The notes beneath the pieces were generated by a model. That model was not told where the DNA came from, made no database searches, and saw only the letters and a program-made list of their open reading frames with translations. The position numbers were made by a program, and so were the translations under genes. Of a stretch of DNA of 61,390 bases, positions 32,251 through 41,830 are shown piece after piece. The stretch spans positions 1 through 61,390 of the IMG/VR virus record IMGVR_UViG_3300020213_000035. The stretch is one strand, 5' to 3'. This DNA comes from a virus. The number at the start of each line of letters is the position of its first letter. Position 1 is the first letter of the stretch.

Positions 32251-35200
32251 TCAATAAATCCTAGGTCTTGATCCGAGTACAGGAGGCTGATTCACGGCAT
32301 CCACAATCTGCTGTACTGCCGCATTAAGATCTGTCGGAGTATTCGGAGACAACTGAATAGATATAACTCGATTATCCTGGTAAGCCCCATTGCTCTGGTT
32401 CAAGCGGCGAGACTCGTAGAGGGTAGGCAACTTCAATTCAGTTGGCAGATTAAACTGGAGATCCTGGCTCAGTCCCTGCTTCAGGGAGTTGATCTTACGC
32501 AGAATTCCACGAGTCTGCTCCTCTGTTAGATTAGGAATCTGGAGGAGAGCAGTTAACTGCTGAATGGCCTGATTAACAGAGATCTTGGATAGCTCCAAAG
32601 CAAAGTCGATATCGTCCAACTGCTTGTTCAGCTTGGAATCCCGGAGACCCCCCTGAGCATCCTGTAGGGCCGCCCGAGCCCGATTAATAGAAGCCTGACC
32701 AGCATCCTGACTGACGGCTTCCTGGAGCTTCCTAGTAGCCTCAGTGACACTGATCTCGGCAGCCGACACCGCATCGCCCTTAAAGTTGGCGAGGGATGTA
32801 GCAAACTCATTAATGGAAGAGTACAGGTCACTAATGCTAGCAAGCCCTGCCTTGATGGCTTCATTCCTTTGGGCCAAGGCCCGGAAGGCAGCGGCCTGGT
32901 CGTTCTGAGCATTAGCTCTGTCGAAAGCAACACTGGCTGCAACAATATCTGAGTAAGCCTGCTTAATTGGATCGTTCGTCTGACTCTTGAGAAGTTCCCT
33001 ATAAGCGTCGTCAATGTCCTGTTGCGCCTTCAAGAGGGCAACCCCAGCCTGGCGACGAGTAGCCAGCGCCTGGATTAGGGCACCTGGATCCTGGTCCTCG
33101 TAGGCGCGACGGGTGGCGATATCAGCGCCAGCGATATCGAACCTGGCCTGGGCAATAGGATTCTGATTCCCAAGCGAGGCCCGAGAGAGTGCCTGGTAAC
33201 CATCTTCAACGGCCCGAGCCTGAGTCCTAATAGCATCATTCAAGCCCTTCTGGGCTTCAAGGACAACCGTCTGTGCTTCAATTGTACTTGTACCTGGAGC
33301 AGCATTCTTAAGCTTCGCCTGAGCGGTACGCAGAGACAGGGCTGCCTGGTTGACAGCATTAGGTCCAATCGCCACGGCAGACTGACGACCCTGAAGATCA
33401 AGAAGCTTGTTTACTTCCTCACGGGCACCCTTGGCCTGACCAGCAACAATATCATCAACACTGACGTTGATACCACGAGCATTAAGGTCAGCTACTCGCT
33501 TCCGAATGACTGCAAGTGCCTTGGCGTCAGGCTTAAATCCGGCCTGTAGATCAGCAATAACGCTACCGATGCCTTTGCCCGAAGAAGTAACAGCTTGGAG
33601 GAACACATCCTGCTGGGCAGAGAGAACTCCCTTAGCCGCTTCAACCTGACCCTCTGCCGTAAGATTGGGATTATTTAGTAGTCCTCTCGCTGCATTTAGC
33701 TGGTCAATTGGACGAGCTTCGCCAGCACGAAGTTCATCCACAAACTTGATGAGATCGTTCTGTTCCTTCGCCGCAGTCGTTAGGGCGTCCCTAGCCTCCT
33801 TCTGCTTCTGGGCAAGGTCCTTCTTTTGATCATCACTAGGATCTTTTATAGTCTTAAGCGCCGAGATAAAAGAATCAAGGGACTTGATGTATTCATTAAG
33901 AGGCTTATCTCCAGCCTCAAAAAGAGCCTTGGATGTATCAAGAGTCTCGCGATCAGCGCCAGTCGGTCCAGCTTGATCTGAAGCTTTTTTCTGGGAATCA
34001 CGAAGCGCGGCAACAACATTCTTCAAGAGCCTCTTAGGAGTAGCCGGGTTGCTCTGTAGAATCTGGATATAATTTTCAACGATCTGATTGGCAGCATCAT
34101 CTGAACCGTCACCCAAGAAGTCTATAACAGCTTGAATCTGCTTCGCTGCTTGCTTGCCGGTGAGCTTAGCTGCCGCTTCCGGCTCCTTGAAGATCTCAAG
34201 AATCTTACCCTCACCGAACTGACCGCTCTGTAGAAAATCAACAACCTCCTTGAACTTAACAATTCTTGCAGTATTCCTCTTCTTATACTCACTCTTGAAT
34301 GCTTCTAAGAGAGGAACGGTATTGTTGGCTGCACGTCTTTGCTGGAGAGAATCTTCAACAACGTCGTCCTTGGTCTTTCCCCCACTAAAGAAGGTTGTTA
34401 CTTCACCCCGGAACTCCTCGTTAGTAAGGAATGCAGCAAGACCCTGAAGCGCTCCACCGACAGGGAGGAGTCCATTGAGTTTGCCGCTGATACTGTCCTT
34501 GAGAGTATTTGTCGGGGCTTGTTGCTTATTGTACTTGGCAATAATCTTGTCAACAGCATCTTCATCGGCACTTCGAATCCGGTTCGCCCAGTCCAAGGCT
34601 TCAGATTGGTACTTAGTGCGAGAATCCAAGAGGACATTAACACCAGCGAAAGCAAGACCAGCACCGACTGTGTTAGCAAATCCACTACTTCGATTGAAGA
34701 AGTTGGACTGACCGCGAACAAATTGGTTTATCCCACCAAGTCGGCCACCTAACGGAGCCTGTTGAAGTCCACCCTGATTGAGTCCGAGCAGCGAAGAGAA
34801 CTGGGTACCCCGAGCCGCAGAAGCAGACTGAGCAGCAGCACGCTGAGATTGTGCAGCATTAGAAGAAGCTCCAAAGAAGTTACCGACACGACCGGCAATT
34901 CCTCGGACTCCACCTAGGCCACCAGCCCGAGAACCTATTCCAAAGAATCCACCGAGAGACTGAACAAGGTTTAGTCCACCCAAAGCTCTTGCACTCTTAA
35001 GAAGCAAAGCCATTGCTGCCGCTCCGGCGAGAATCTTTACCGGGAAGCCACCAAGAACCTCATTAAGGGACTGGAAGGTACGGGCCAGCCCACCGATAAC
35101 ACGGAGAAGAAGCCCTCCCACGATGAGGACATCCCTCAAGATGTCCGAAAGGCCCGCACGCAGTAGCGTTCCGATGAAGTTCTGGAACTCACGAGTGATG

Positions 35201-37692
35201 CGCTGAACCTCAGTCGAAAGGGTTCTCTGAACCCTAGCAAAATACTCCTGCGTCTTACCTGCATCAGTAGACGATTGGGCAATCAGTTGGTTTACTTTAC
35301 TGGCATTCCGGAGGACCGGGATAAGAGAAGCAGCTTCACGACGACCACCGAGTAGAGTAACGACATAGTTCTGTGTAGTTCTATCAAGCTTGCCATAATC
35401 ATCAATAAGAGCCTTAAGTACAGTCCCCGTATTACCTTGAGACAGAGCATTACCTATTTGGCCAACACGTCCAGCCAGAGCAGGCGTGGAGTTATACAAC
35501 TCAAGGATTGCTGACCCACTCTTCTGAACCTCCGGAAGGATACGACCAAAGGCTTCAGCTAATGCAGCACCACCACGACCACTCTGCTGCTGAGCAACCG
35601 CACCAATAGCCGTGATCTCTTTGAGGCTAAGACCTACCTGCTTAGCCACCGGAGCAATATCGGCCACAAATCGGATGGTCTCCTTAGCGAGCACACCGGT
35701 ACGCTCCTGAATACCAAGGGCTGAGTCACCAATCGAATTAATCGAAGTCTTGTAGGACAATGCAGTAGCGGTAAGGCTATCAGTAATATCTCCTACCGAT
35801 AGACCAGAAACGACAGAGAGCTTAATCGCTGCGCTAGCCTCCGCGACTGATTTAGCCGTGTCTCCGAATGCACCCCTCAACTGGAATGCAACGGAACCAA
35901 CCTCGGAGGCTGCAACCCCCGTCTCATTAGAGATGTCTATAATAGCCTTACGGAACTGTGGTAGTTGACCAGCCTGATCTGTGGAAATCAACTGCTGTTC
36001 CACGGAAACCATAACCACCTGGAACTTGTTTGCCTCTTCAACCGCAGCCTGGATTGTATTCACTACACCGAAGAGAGCTGCACCCGAGAAGGCGAAAGCT
36101 CCGGTAGTAAGAGCCTTAGATCCAACGAACTGACCGAGACGCTGGAACTCTTCAGGAGCACGTAGATCCTGCCCCCCCTGCCCACTACCTCGCTGAGCAA
36201 AGCGTGATTGGAGACGCTGGAACAAGGTTCCGCCACCCTGAGCCGAGCCGGGTGCCGTATTAGTGTTCTGGGCAGCCTTCAATTCCGCATTAACACGAGC
36301 TTGAATAGCAGCAGTGAGTCGCTTATTAGCGACCTTGGCACGAACAATCTCGTCAAGCTCACCTGACTGATTAGCAAGAATCTTTTCCGCTACTTTGGCA
36401 GACTTAATGTTTGCAGCAGTTTTCTTAGCTACAGCAGCATTTGCTTCGCGTTGCAGGGTCGCGCTATCTCCAACAACTGCCTTCGCTACTTGCTCATCTA
36501 CCTTGGCCTTCAGACGACGCTGAGAGATGGCGGTGGAAGCAACCGCCGAAGTATATTCAGAACTAGCTGCCTGCCTACGCGTAGCCTCGGCTCTGATTTG
36601 TGCATTAAGGAGAGCCTGACTTGATCGTGCTCCGGCCTGCTCATTTACGAACCCGGTCCTACCACCAGGACCGCTCGCAATAGCCTTTTCTTCAAGAGCC
36701 TGCTGCTGGGCGCGGATTCGCTTCGAATTTACTGCATTCTCTGCATCAAGCTTCGCAGCAGTAGCAGCAGTTCCAGCATTTGGACCCTTGCCAAGAGCAG
36801 CCTCATTAACAAACGACTTCTCACGAGCCGAACGCAAACGAGAATTGACAACAGATTCGGCATTAGCTCGTAAAAGTTCCTGATCACTAGCCGTCTGACG
36901 AGTTGTAATCGCACGTTCCTGTGCGACACGCCGTTGCTTGATGGCCGCTAGATTGGCACTTGCCTGCCTATCCTGTGGAGTAATAGCCCCCTCAGCAGCC
37001 TGTTGTTCCTTCGTAACGCGACGACGCTTAGCCGCAACGAGATCACCAGTTGCCTGGATTTCAGCAGGTGTATAAGTGCGCTCAGCCGCAAGGTTCTCAC
37101 GCAGAGCACGACGACGCTTAGAAGAAGCTAGCTCAGCATTAGCCCTAATGTCACCAGGATTTACTGCATTCTCAGCAGCCTGTTGTTCTGCTGTGGCTCT
37201 ACGACGCTTAGCGGCAACGAGTTCCCCTGCTGCCTTATTATCACCGGCAGTAACAGCGCCCTCACTAGTGAGAGCATTCTGGGTTCTGACTCGCTTGAGT
37301 TGCTGAAGATTTGCTGCGTCTTGTTTGGTAAAGAGTGCAGCCTGACGAGTTTGAGCATCAATGGCTCTACGGCGCTCATTGACCGCCTCAACAGCCTGAC
37401 CCTGAGCTTTGGTTTCGGCCGATAAGCCGCTAGCCCGCGCCTTTTCTTGTTCATTCAGCTTACCCGCAGGAGAAGATCCGGTAGCAGAGCTGCTCGCGCG
37501 CCTTCCACTCTCTAGCAGCTTTTTTGTAGACGAGTCTAGAGCCTCAACCCCCTTAAGCGGAGAACCACCCGAGACAGAGAGCTGATTTAGACGCTGTAGC
37601 TCGCGTCGGACCTTTTGGATAAACTGTTCGGTAGAGCGCTCTGGCTGAGACCAGTCGAACGTAAATCCAAATTCGAAATTGTTATCAGCCAT
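32251..37692 (-). CDS. tail tape measure protein
   Basis: 1813 residues, the longest gene. The N-terminal ~480 residues are charged alpha-helical with 30-residue repeats. A phage tape-measure core follows (about 560-720: GVAASEVGSVAFQLRGAFGD, VGLSLKEITAIGAVAQ), then membrane-like stretches (VLIVGGLLLRVIGGLA, KILAGAAAMALLL), and a long helical C-terminal half with periodic Ala/Gln/Asp. It sets tail length and spans the tube. Its length would suit a tail of roughly 270 nm by the usual 0.15 nm per residue rule. I see no lysozyme or peptidase motif. Confidence 0.95.
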   Translation of the reverse strand: MADNNFEFGFTFDWSQPERSTEQFIQKVRRELQRLNQLSVSGGSPLKGVEALDSSTKKLLESGRRASSSATGSSPAGKLNEQEKARASGLSAETKAQGQAVEAVNERRRAIDAQTRQAALFTKQDAANLQQLKRVRTQNALTSEGAVTAGDNKAAGELVAAKRRRATAEQQAAENAVNPGDIRANAELASSKRRRALRENLAAERTYTPAEIQATGDLVAAKRRRVTKEQQAAEGAITPQDRQASANLAAIKQRRVAQERAITTRQTASDQELLRANAESVVNSRLRSAREKSFVNEAALGKGPNAGTAATAAKLDAENAVNSKRIRAQQQALEEKAIASGPGGRTGFVNEQAGARSSQALLNAQIRAEATRRQAASSEYTSAVASTAISQRRLKAKVDEQVAKAVVGDSATLQREANAAVAKKTAANIKSAKVAEKILANQSGELDEIVRAKVANKRLTAAIQARVNAELKAAQNTNTAPGSAQGGGTLFQRLQSRFAQRGSGQGGQDLRAPEEFQRLGQFVGSKALTTGAFAFSGAALFGVVNTIQAAVEEANKFQVVMVSVEQQLISTDQAGQLPQFRKAIIDISNETGVAASEVGSVAFQLRGAFGDTAKSVAEASAAIKLSVVSGLSVGDITDSLTATALSYKTSINSIGDSALGIQERTGVLAKETIRFVADIAPVAKQVGLSLKEITAIGAVAQQQSGRGGAALAEAFGRILPEVQKSGSAILELYNSTPALAGRVGQIGNALSQGNTGTVLKALIDDYGKLDRTTQNYVVTLLGGRREAASLIPVLRNASKVNQLIAQSSTDAGKTQEYFARVQRTLSTEVQRITREFQNFIGTLLRAGLSDILRDVLIVGGLLLRVIGGLARTFQSLNEVLGGFPVKILAGAAAMALLLKSARALGGLNLVQSLGGFFGIGSRAGGLGGVRGIAGRVGNFFGASSNAAQSQRAAAQSASAARGTQFSSLLGLNQGGLQQAPLGGRLGGINQFVRGQSNFFNRSSGFANTVGAGLAFAGVNVLLDSRTKYQSEALDWANRIRSADEDAVDKIIAKYNKQQAPTNTLKDSISGKLNGLLPVGGALQGLAAFLTNEEFRGEVTTFFSGGKTKDDVVEDSLQQRRAANNTVPLLEAFKSEYKKRNTARIVKFKEVVDFLQSGQFGEGKILEIFKEPEAAAKLTGKQAAKQIQAVIDFLGDGSDDAANQIVENYIQILQSNPATPKRLLKNVVAALRDSQKKASDQAGPTGADRETLDTSKALFEAGDKPLNEYIKSLDSFISALKTIKDPSDDQKKDLAQKQKEARDALTTAAKEQNDLIKFVDELRAGEARPIDQLNAARGLLNNPNLTAEGQVEAAKGVLSAQQDVFLQAVTSSGKGIGSVIADLQAGFKPDAKALAVIRKRVADLNARGINVSVDDIVAGQAKGAREEVNKLLDLQGRQSAVAIGPNAVNQAALSLRTAQAKLKNAAPGTSTIEAQTVVLEAQKGLNDAIRTQARAVEDGYQALSRASLGNQNPIAQARFDIAGADIATRRAYEDQDPGALIQALATRRQAGVALLKAQQDIDDAYRELLKSQTNDPIKQAYSDIVAASVAFDRANAQNDQAAAFRALAQRNEAIKAGLASISDLYSSINEFATSLANFKGDAVSAAEISVTEATRKLQEAVSQDAGQASINRARAALQDAQGGLRDSKLNKQLDDIDFALELSKISVNQAIQQLTALLQIPNLTEEQTRGILRKINSLKQGLSQDLQFNLPTELKLPTLYESRRLNQSNGAYQDNRVISIQLSPNTPTDLNAAVQQIVDAVNQPPVLGSRPRIY
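36940..37209 (-). repeat. three 90-bp units coding 30-aa repeats in the tape measure
   Basis: Residues 162-251 of the tape measure contain three consecutive 30-residue units, each beginning KRRR and carrying AxEQQAAE- or LAAER-type and TPxDxQA-type blocks. A fainter copy precedes them and at least one follows. Units are diverged, so this is an old amplification. Confidence 0.8.
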
Positions 37693-37697
37693 GCACC

Positions 37698-38044
37698 TTA
37701 ACGCCTATCGCGAGCCAACTCATTGTCCATTAGAGGAACTTCTTCGTCGCCCCCACTACTACTGCCACTGTCGCCATTATACTTCTGCTTCCGATTGCTT
37801 TCGACCTCTTCGAACCATGGAGTTAGCTGGCTCTCGTATGGCCACATCCACTCCGGGGGTTGCTCTTCCGGAAGGAGGTGTTCAAACCAACTATTAACCC
37901 TGTAAGCATGCTCAATGGCCTTCATTAAATCCCAAGGCACATCCTCTATACTTGTTACTCCGAGAGGGAAGAGGAGACTACCGTTTCCGCTACTGGCCCC
38001 TGCTCGGGCGAGGGTGAGGAATCCGGGATCTCCTCCGAGTCTTT
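37698..38044 (-). CDS. -1 frameshift extension of the tail assembly chaperone
   Basis: This is the -1 frame following the slippery site, open from the shift to 37698. Translation of the shifted frame after the heptamer reads without stop (RLGGDPGFLTLARAG... to ...NELARDRR), giving about 114 residues after the shift and about 360 in all. A GTG at 37940 exists but is probably not the real start, because the frame is open well upstream. It ends six bases before the tape measure start, as the classical gpGT-type extension does. Confidence 0.82.
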
Positions 38045-38779
38045 TCCCTCAAGAGTGTCCACCTCTAGTTCAGCATATGAACGAACTAGAATTGTGAGCA
38101 CTTCTTCTGGAAGCTCATCTACCTCATCACGAGAGGTGAAGTAGTAAGCCTTGTGATCATTAACCTGACGAACTGCCAGCCAAAGCTGAGCACGACGGAA
38201 CTCGGAAAGCCAAAGAAGGTTTGCTCGGGTTTTCAGGAAGGTCTCGACGGTCTTTTCCCGAAGGGCCTCGATAGAATGAAGCTCTAGCTCGGAACGGAGA
38301 TTCTCTCGTTCCTTCTCAATCCGCTTATCCACCTTCGTAGTAAACCGCTCAAGCTCTTTGAGAACCCTCAGAGCTTCTGCATCCTCAGGATCTTCTTGTA
38401 AGCGTCCACTCAGGACATCATTCCAAGAATCCCTAAGACCCTGGAGGTAATCCTCCTCACTCCATTCCTTCTCGTTCTCTTCCTCGGCCTCGGCAACTAG
38501 ACGAGTGTCATCTAGACCTTCTTCAACGAGGTAGTTGACAATCTGGGTTGGTACCATGTCATAAACATCACCCTGGACCTGGAGGTATTCGTCGCCATCC
38601 GGGTCCTTGACGGCTGCCATGACGCGAGCACGAGCAGCATTACTCTTACGGAGAGCCTTCTCGTGCTCCATGGGATTAAGCTTACGAATATAAACCTCTA
38701 CGGGAGTACCTTCGCCATCATCGATGGTGACAGACTTTCCCCTCACATATAGGTCACTTAGCTGACGACTCTTAGCCAT
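37955..38779 (-). CDS. tail assembly chaperone (zero-frame product)
   Basis: 274 residues ending at 37955. The start has AAAGGAG upstream. It is acidic and helical, and precedes the tape measure, as gpG-type chaperones do. A fraction of ribosomes should slip -1 near codon 246 to make the longer form, so the two forms work together on the tape measure. The acidic C-terminus after the slip site (SEEIPDSSPSPEQG) is present only in the unshifted product. Confidence 0.87.
   Translation of the reverse strand: MAKSRQLSDLYVRGKSVTIDDGEGTPVEVYIRKLNPMEHEKALRKSNAARARVMAAVKDPDGDEYLQVQGDVYDMVPTQIVNYLVEEGLDDTRLVAEAEEENEKEWSEEDYLQGLRDSWNDVLSGRLQEDPEDAEALRVLKELERFTTKVDKRIEKERENLRSELELHSIEALREKTVETFLKTRANLLWLSEFRRAQLWLAVRQVNDHKAYYFTSRDEVDELPEEVLTILVRSYAELEVDTLEGKDSEEIPDSSPSPEQGPVAETVVSSSLSE
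38042..38048 (-). promoter_or_regulatory. slippery heptamer GGGAAAA for -1 frameshifting
   Basis: On the coding strand GGGAAAA lies in phase G GGA AAA, the X XXY YYZ form used by lambda-like gpG-gpGT genes (lambda has GGGAAAG). The -1 frame after it is open for 345 bases up to the stop at 37698. Confidence 0.88.
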
Positions 38780-38806
38780 GTTGCTCCTTTAAATGAGGTT
38801 GAGTGA

Positions 38807-38820
38807 GGGGCCGAAGCCCC
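38807..38820 (-). other. GGGGC-UUCG-GCCCC hairpin between tail tube and chaperone genes
   Basis: A 5-bp GC stem with a UUCG tetraloop on the minus-strand transcript lies in the 122-bp gap after the major tail protein. There is no T-run, so it is more likely an mRNA stabiliser or processing stop that lets tube protein exceed downstream products. The rest of the gap holds the AAAGGAG site of the chaperone gene. Confidence 0.6.
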
Positions 38821-38901
38821 CCACCTTCCCTCGTCCACAGTCCACGCGGATTCGGATGAACCCACTTATTCTACCAGCTATCTACCGAAGTAGATCAATT
38901 A

Positions 38902-40119
38902 TCAGGGCTTGTCACCCCTGTATACGTACATCGTTCCAGAGTCAGACTCCCAATTGAAGGTAGTCTCTAGCTTGGTATTAGCCCGAGGCTGAATGGCCGG
39001 GAGCGTGAACCTAGCGTCCGGGATATCGATAGTCTTCAGGGTTACACCAGTGTCCGGATCCTTGATCTTCACGAGAATCTCAAGGGCAGCCGAAGAATAT
39101 GGACCAGCAATAACACTGGTACTCACATTAGAAACCTGTGCGATCTTGTCAAACAGATCGGTGTAATTGAATGGCTTAAGACCGATGGTTCCCTTAACCT
39201 CAGCTATGTCGTAGTCATAAGACACGTAGTGGGTGTTACAGAGTTCCTCATCTGCCTCAAGGTTCACCGATCGAGTTGCTTCAAAGGTCTGAATACCAGT
39301 CCAACGAAGGAGAGTCGGAGTGGCTGCACCATCAGAAACGTAAACACATACGTCCTTACCACGAACAGCACCCGGCTTAACGGTCGCTCCCTGGTGAACC
39401 GTGCTGTTATATGTTGCAGCGGTAGCGGTTCCGTAGGTTACGTGGAGCCTGTTGTAACCCTGAGTAAAGAGATTAGCAAGGACGGTAACGTTGGCAGGGG
39501 TATTCGTAAAGTCGTCTCCGAAGAAGAGACGCTTAAAGATCCCGGTGGAGGTGTTCTTGGCGCAAACGCTTAGGGCGTATAGCGTGGTACCAGTTTCTGT
39601 GTAAGCAATAGCGGTGTTAGCAAAGGCATAAACCTGGTTAGCACCAGCAGTAATGGTGAACTCTTGGATCTTCGGAGTACCAGGGATGTAGTAGAGAGAG
39701 TCACCCCGGAGGCTGAAGGTCTGAGTCGAGTTCTGACGAACACCGAAACGATAGGTAACCGAGTCCAGACTGAGATAAGGGATAACGATACCCTTAACGA
39801 TGTTGAACGCCCCGTTACCCGCCTTGAATGGAGAAACAATGTCCATCGGTAGCGAGTTGATGAAGTCCAACTTCTGGCCAGTGGTCACAGTCGCTGGGTC
39901 TAGGCCGTTAATAAGAGCTTCCGTCTCCGTAGAGACATCGAGGGACTCCAGCTCGAACTGAAGCTCTGGGATGTCTCGCAGAGTCGTCACGGAACTGTAG
40001 TTACCAGTTTCGTAGATCTTCTCTAGAGGAATATTAAGGTTGCTAACTCCACCACTCTGAATGCGGTCTACAACGAAACCGCGAGAGTCGTGAAGAATCG
40101 AACCGGACTTAATTGCCAT
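38902..40119 (-). CDS. major tail protein
   Basis: 405 residues from ATG 40119, which has AGGAG eight bases upstream (a TTG at 40125 is less likely). It is beta rich with no transmembrane segment, in the standard position before the chaperone pair. The C-terminal ~90 residues may be an Ig-like domain (LEILVKIKDPDTGVTLK). It should form the tail tube. Strong translation signals and isolation from neighbours by structured gaps agree with high output. Confidence 0.85.
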   Translation of the reverse strand: MAIKSGSILHDSRGFVVDRIQSGGVSNLNIPLEKIYETGNYSSVTTLRDIPELQFELESLDVSTETEALINGLDPATVTTGQKLDFINSLPMDIVSPFKAGNGAFNIVKGIVIPYLSLDSVTYRFGVRQNSTQTFSLRGDSLYYIPGTPKIQEFTITAGANQVYAFANTAIAYTETGTTLYALSVCAKNTSTGIFKRLFFGDDFTNTPANVTVLANLFTQGYNRLHVTYGTATAATYNSTVHQGATVKPGAVRGKDVCVYVSDGAATPTLLRWTGIQTFEATRSVNLEADEELCNTHYVSYDYDIAEVKGTIGLKPFNYTDLFDKIAQVSNVSTSVIAGPYSSAALEILVKIKDPDTGVTLKTIDIPDARFTLPAIQPRANTKLETTFNWESDSGTMYVYRGDKP

Positions 40120-40150
40120 TAGCAAAACTCCTGAATAGTAGGCCGCAGAC

Positions 40151-40224
40151 CCGATAGCTCAATCCCAGGGCGGATACCTCAGTATCCAGTGCATTCCAAT
40201 GCCTGCGCTCCTAGTATCTATCGG
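40151..40224 (-). other. 74-nt structured RNA element
   Basis: A 7-bp closing stem (CCGATAG at 40151-40157 with CTATCGG at 40218-40224) surrounds a CAGG/CCTG pairing and two perfect hairpins: GGATAC-loop-GTATCC and GCATT-gg-AATGC. It lies between a tail connector gene and the major tail protein. The overall length and 7-bp closure recall a tRNA, but no T-loop or anticodon arm fits. It is likely a 5' leader, a processing site or a small RNA. Confidence 0.55.
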
Positions 40225-40236
40225 CAAGCAGAACGT

Positions 40237-41028
40237 TTATTTGATATGGACCGTCTTGCTTAATGGACCCTTACCTCGTTCGGCTTGGTCAATCCACTCG
40301 TCAAGCAGTTCTTCATAACGAGGCCCGAGATTCTTAGCGAGATACGCCAGACCAGCATCCAAGTATCTGCGTGCAGCAATACCTTGTGTCGGTACAACCA
40401 GCGATACTCCTGTTGGATAGAAACCAGCAGGGAAACCAGCACCCTTCGCTGACTCATTACCACCCCAGATACCTCGTGGCATCTTGAACGCGCCACTAGG
40501 GCCACCGGGGTCAGAGATCTGTGAGATCGTAGAACCGAAAAGCTTTAGTCGATAGGACTTGGCGTTGTTCGTGGCACCCCTGGCACCGGCACCATAGTTA
40601 AGTCTATACCAGTGCCTAGCTTCAGCATCCAGGATGTCCTTGTTAACAAAAGCAATACCATCGTGATTGGCAGAAACCATATTTTCGCTCTTCAAAGCAC
40701 GTCGCAAGGCTCCACCAGAAAATCGATTCTGACCAACCCGGTAAGGTTCCTTAATGCGCTTCCGAGCGGTGACCCTCTGAGCATAAGAAGCAAGGACCGC
40801 CTGCTGCATTCCAGCAGCTACGTCCCTATGGGCATTAGCAAGAGAACTCTTCCCTGCTCTGCCGCCAATAGAACTAGACAGCCCATCACCAAACTGAGTC
40901 AACCTCTCACTGGCACCACCTTTAGTGACTGCCTCAGCTACAGCAGCCCTGACTTTGGTCGCTATGCGCTCAGAAAGAACAAATTTGGTCCTGGTTATGA
41001 CGGAGTTAATTGCTGGATTAGTCGCCAT
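40237..41028 (-). CDS. tail completion / HK97 gp10-like protein
   Basis: 263 residues between the connector genes and the tail tube gene, the usual place of a gp10-type tail completion protein. The N-terminal part is a basic helix and the C-terminal part is mixed. Assignment rests on gene order and length rather than strong motifs. Confidence 0.6.
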   Translation of the reverse strand: MATNPAINSVITRTKFVLSERIATKVRAAVAEAVTKGGASERLTQFGDGLSSSIGGRAGKSSLANAHRDVAAGMQQAVLASYAQRVTARKRIKEPYRVGQNRFSGGALRRALKSENMVSANHDGIAFVNKDILDAEARHWYRLNYGAGARGATNNAKSYRLKLFGSTISQISDPGGPSGAFKMPRGIWGGNESAKGAGFPAGFYPTGVSLVVPTQGIAARRYLDAGLAYLAKNLGPRYEELLDEWIDQAERGKGPLSKTVHIK

Positions 41029-41312
41029 TAGTCTTTCGGCACTTGCTGCAAGCTATCGTGGATAGCATCAATTTTCTCTTCAAGTCTATTCAAGTAGTGT
41101 TCATTGATAATGTTTTCGCCGGTATCTAGAGATCTGATGACATCAACACAAAGATCGTAAAATTCATTAAACTGATCTAGTACGGCCTTGCGGAGCTTTA
41201 CGCTAACCTCACGGGGCAGAAACTGATCGCATTCCCTTTCTTTAAGACCGAGCATAATAGCAATTCCTCGATCCCTTCTGCGTGCTAAAACTTCATTCAG
41301 GACTGGCTGCAT
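41028..41312 (-). CDS. small head-tail region protein
   Basis: 94 residues, helical and charged, overlapping both neighbours by one base. Lies between tail completion and tail terminator candidates. No family recognised. Confidence 0.55.
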   Translation of the reverse strand: MQPVLNEVLARRRDRGIAIMLGLKERECDQFLPREVSVKLRKAVLDQFNEFYDLCVDVIRSLDTGENIINEHYLNRLEEKIDAIHDSLQQVPKD

Positions 41313-41830
41313 CAGTAGAATTCATTTCCATAGTTATCAACAACATCGAACCGCACTGCGTACCAATGCTGTTGGTACCTCTTCGGGAAATCGTGTGCCC
41401 GGTCGCCCACCACATTCTCAATCTGGACCGTAAAGATTAGCGGTGGAGTTGCCATGGTCCAGTCATAGACATCCACTTTTGGATAGTTTCTTCCTACGGC
41501 GTCCATTCGCCCTGAGAGGATTGCCCTAACATCCTGCTGAAAGTGGAGTCCCAAAGCGTCAGATTCAGCGTAGAAGTCCACATAGAAGGTCCAGCGGTGC
41601 TCAGCAAACTGTGAGCCAACCTCATCTTCGCTTTCGAAAATATCCTCATCTGAAAGAGCAGCCGTATTAAAAGGGACTTCAGTATCAGGGTTTACTGGAT
41701 AGGCAACAAAAGTGACCGGCTTGTGCCTACGGCCAGGGTTGAACCAATCTAAAGTCAAAAGGGCATCGTTGATCGTCATGTAAACAGATTGCCTGATAAG
41801 CCGCGCCCGAAGACCACCAACATACTGCAT
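41312..41830 (-). CDS. tail terminator-like protein
   Basis: 172 residues, alpha/beta, in the place of the tail terminator (lambda gpU-like) between connectors and tube. The region VGSQFAEHRWTFYVDFYAESD and the C-terminal QHWYAVRFDVV strand fit the fold. Motif evidence is weak, so this is by context. Confidence 0.6.
   Translation of the reverse strand: MQYVGGLRARLIRQSVYMTINDALLTLDWFNPGRRHKPVTFVAYPVNPDTEVPFNTAALSDEDIFESEDEVGSQFAEHRWTFYVDFYAESDALGLHFQQDVRAILSGRMDAVGRNYPKVDVYDWTMATPPLIFTVQIENVVGDRAHDFPKRYQQHWYAVRFDVVDNYGNEFY

Noticed and set aside
35101-36000. Peptidoglycan hydrolase domain in the tape measure
   Set aside because: No lysozyme, transglycosylase or NlpC/P60 motif could be seen in the core region.
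40151-40224. tRNA gene on either strand
   Set aside because: Length and 7-bp end stem fit, but no T-arm, D-arm or 7-base anticodon loop can be formed, and the inner hairpins have 2- and 4-base loops.
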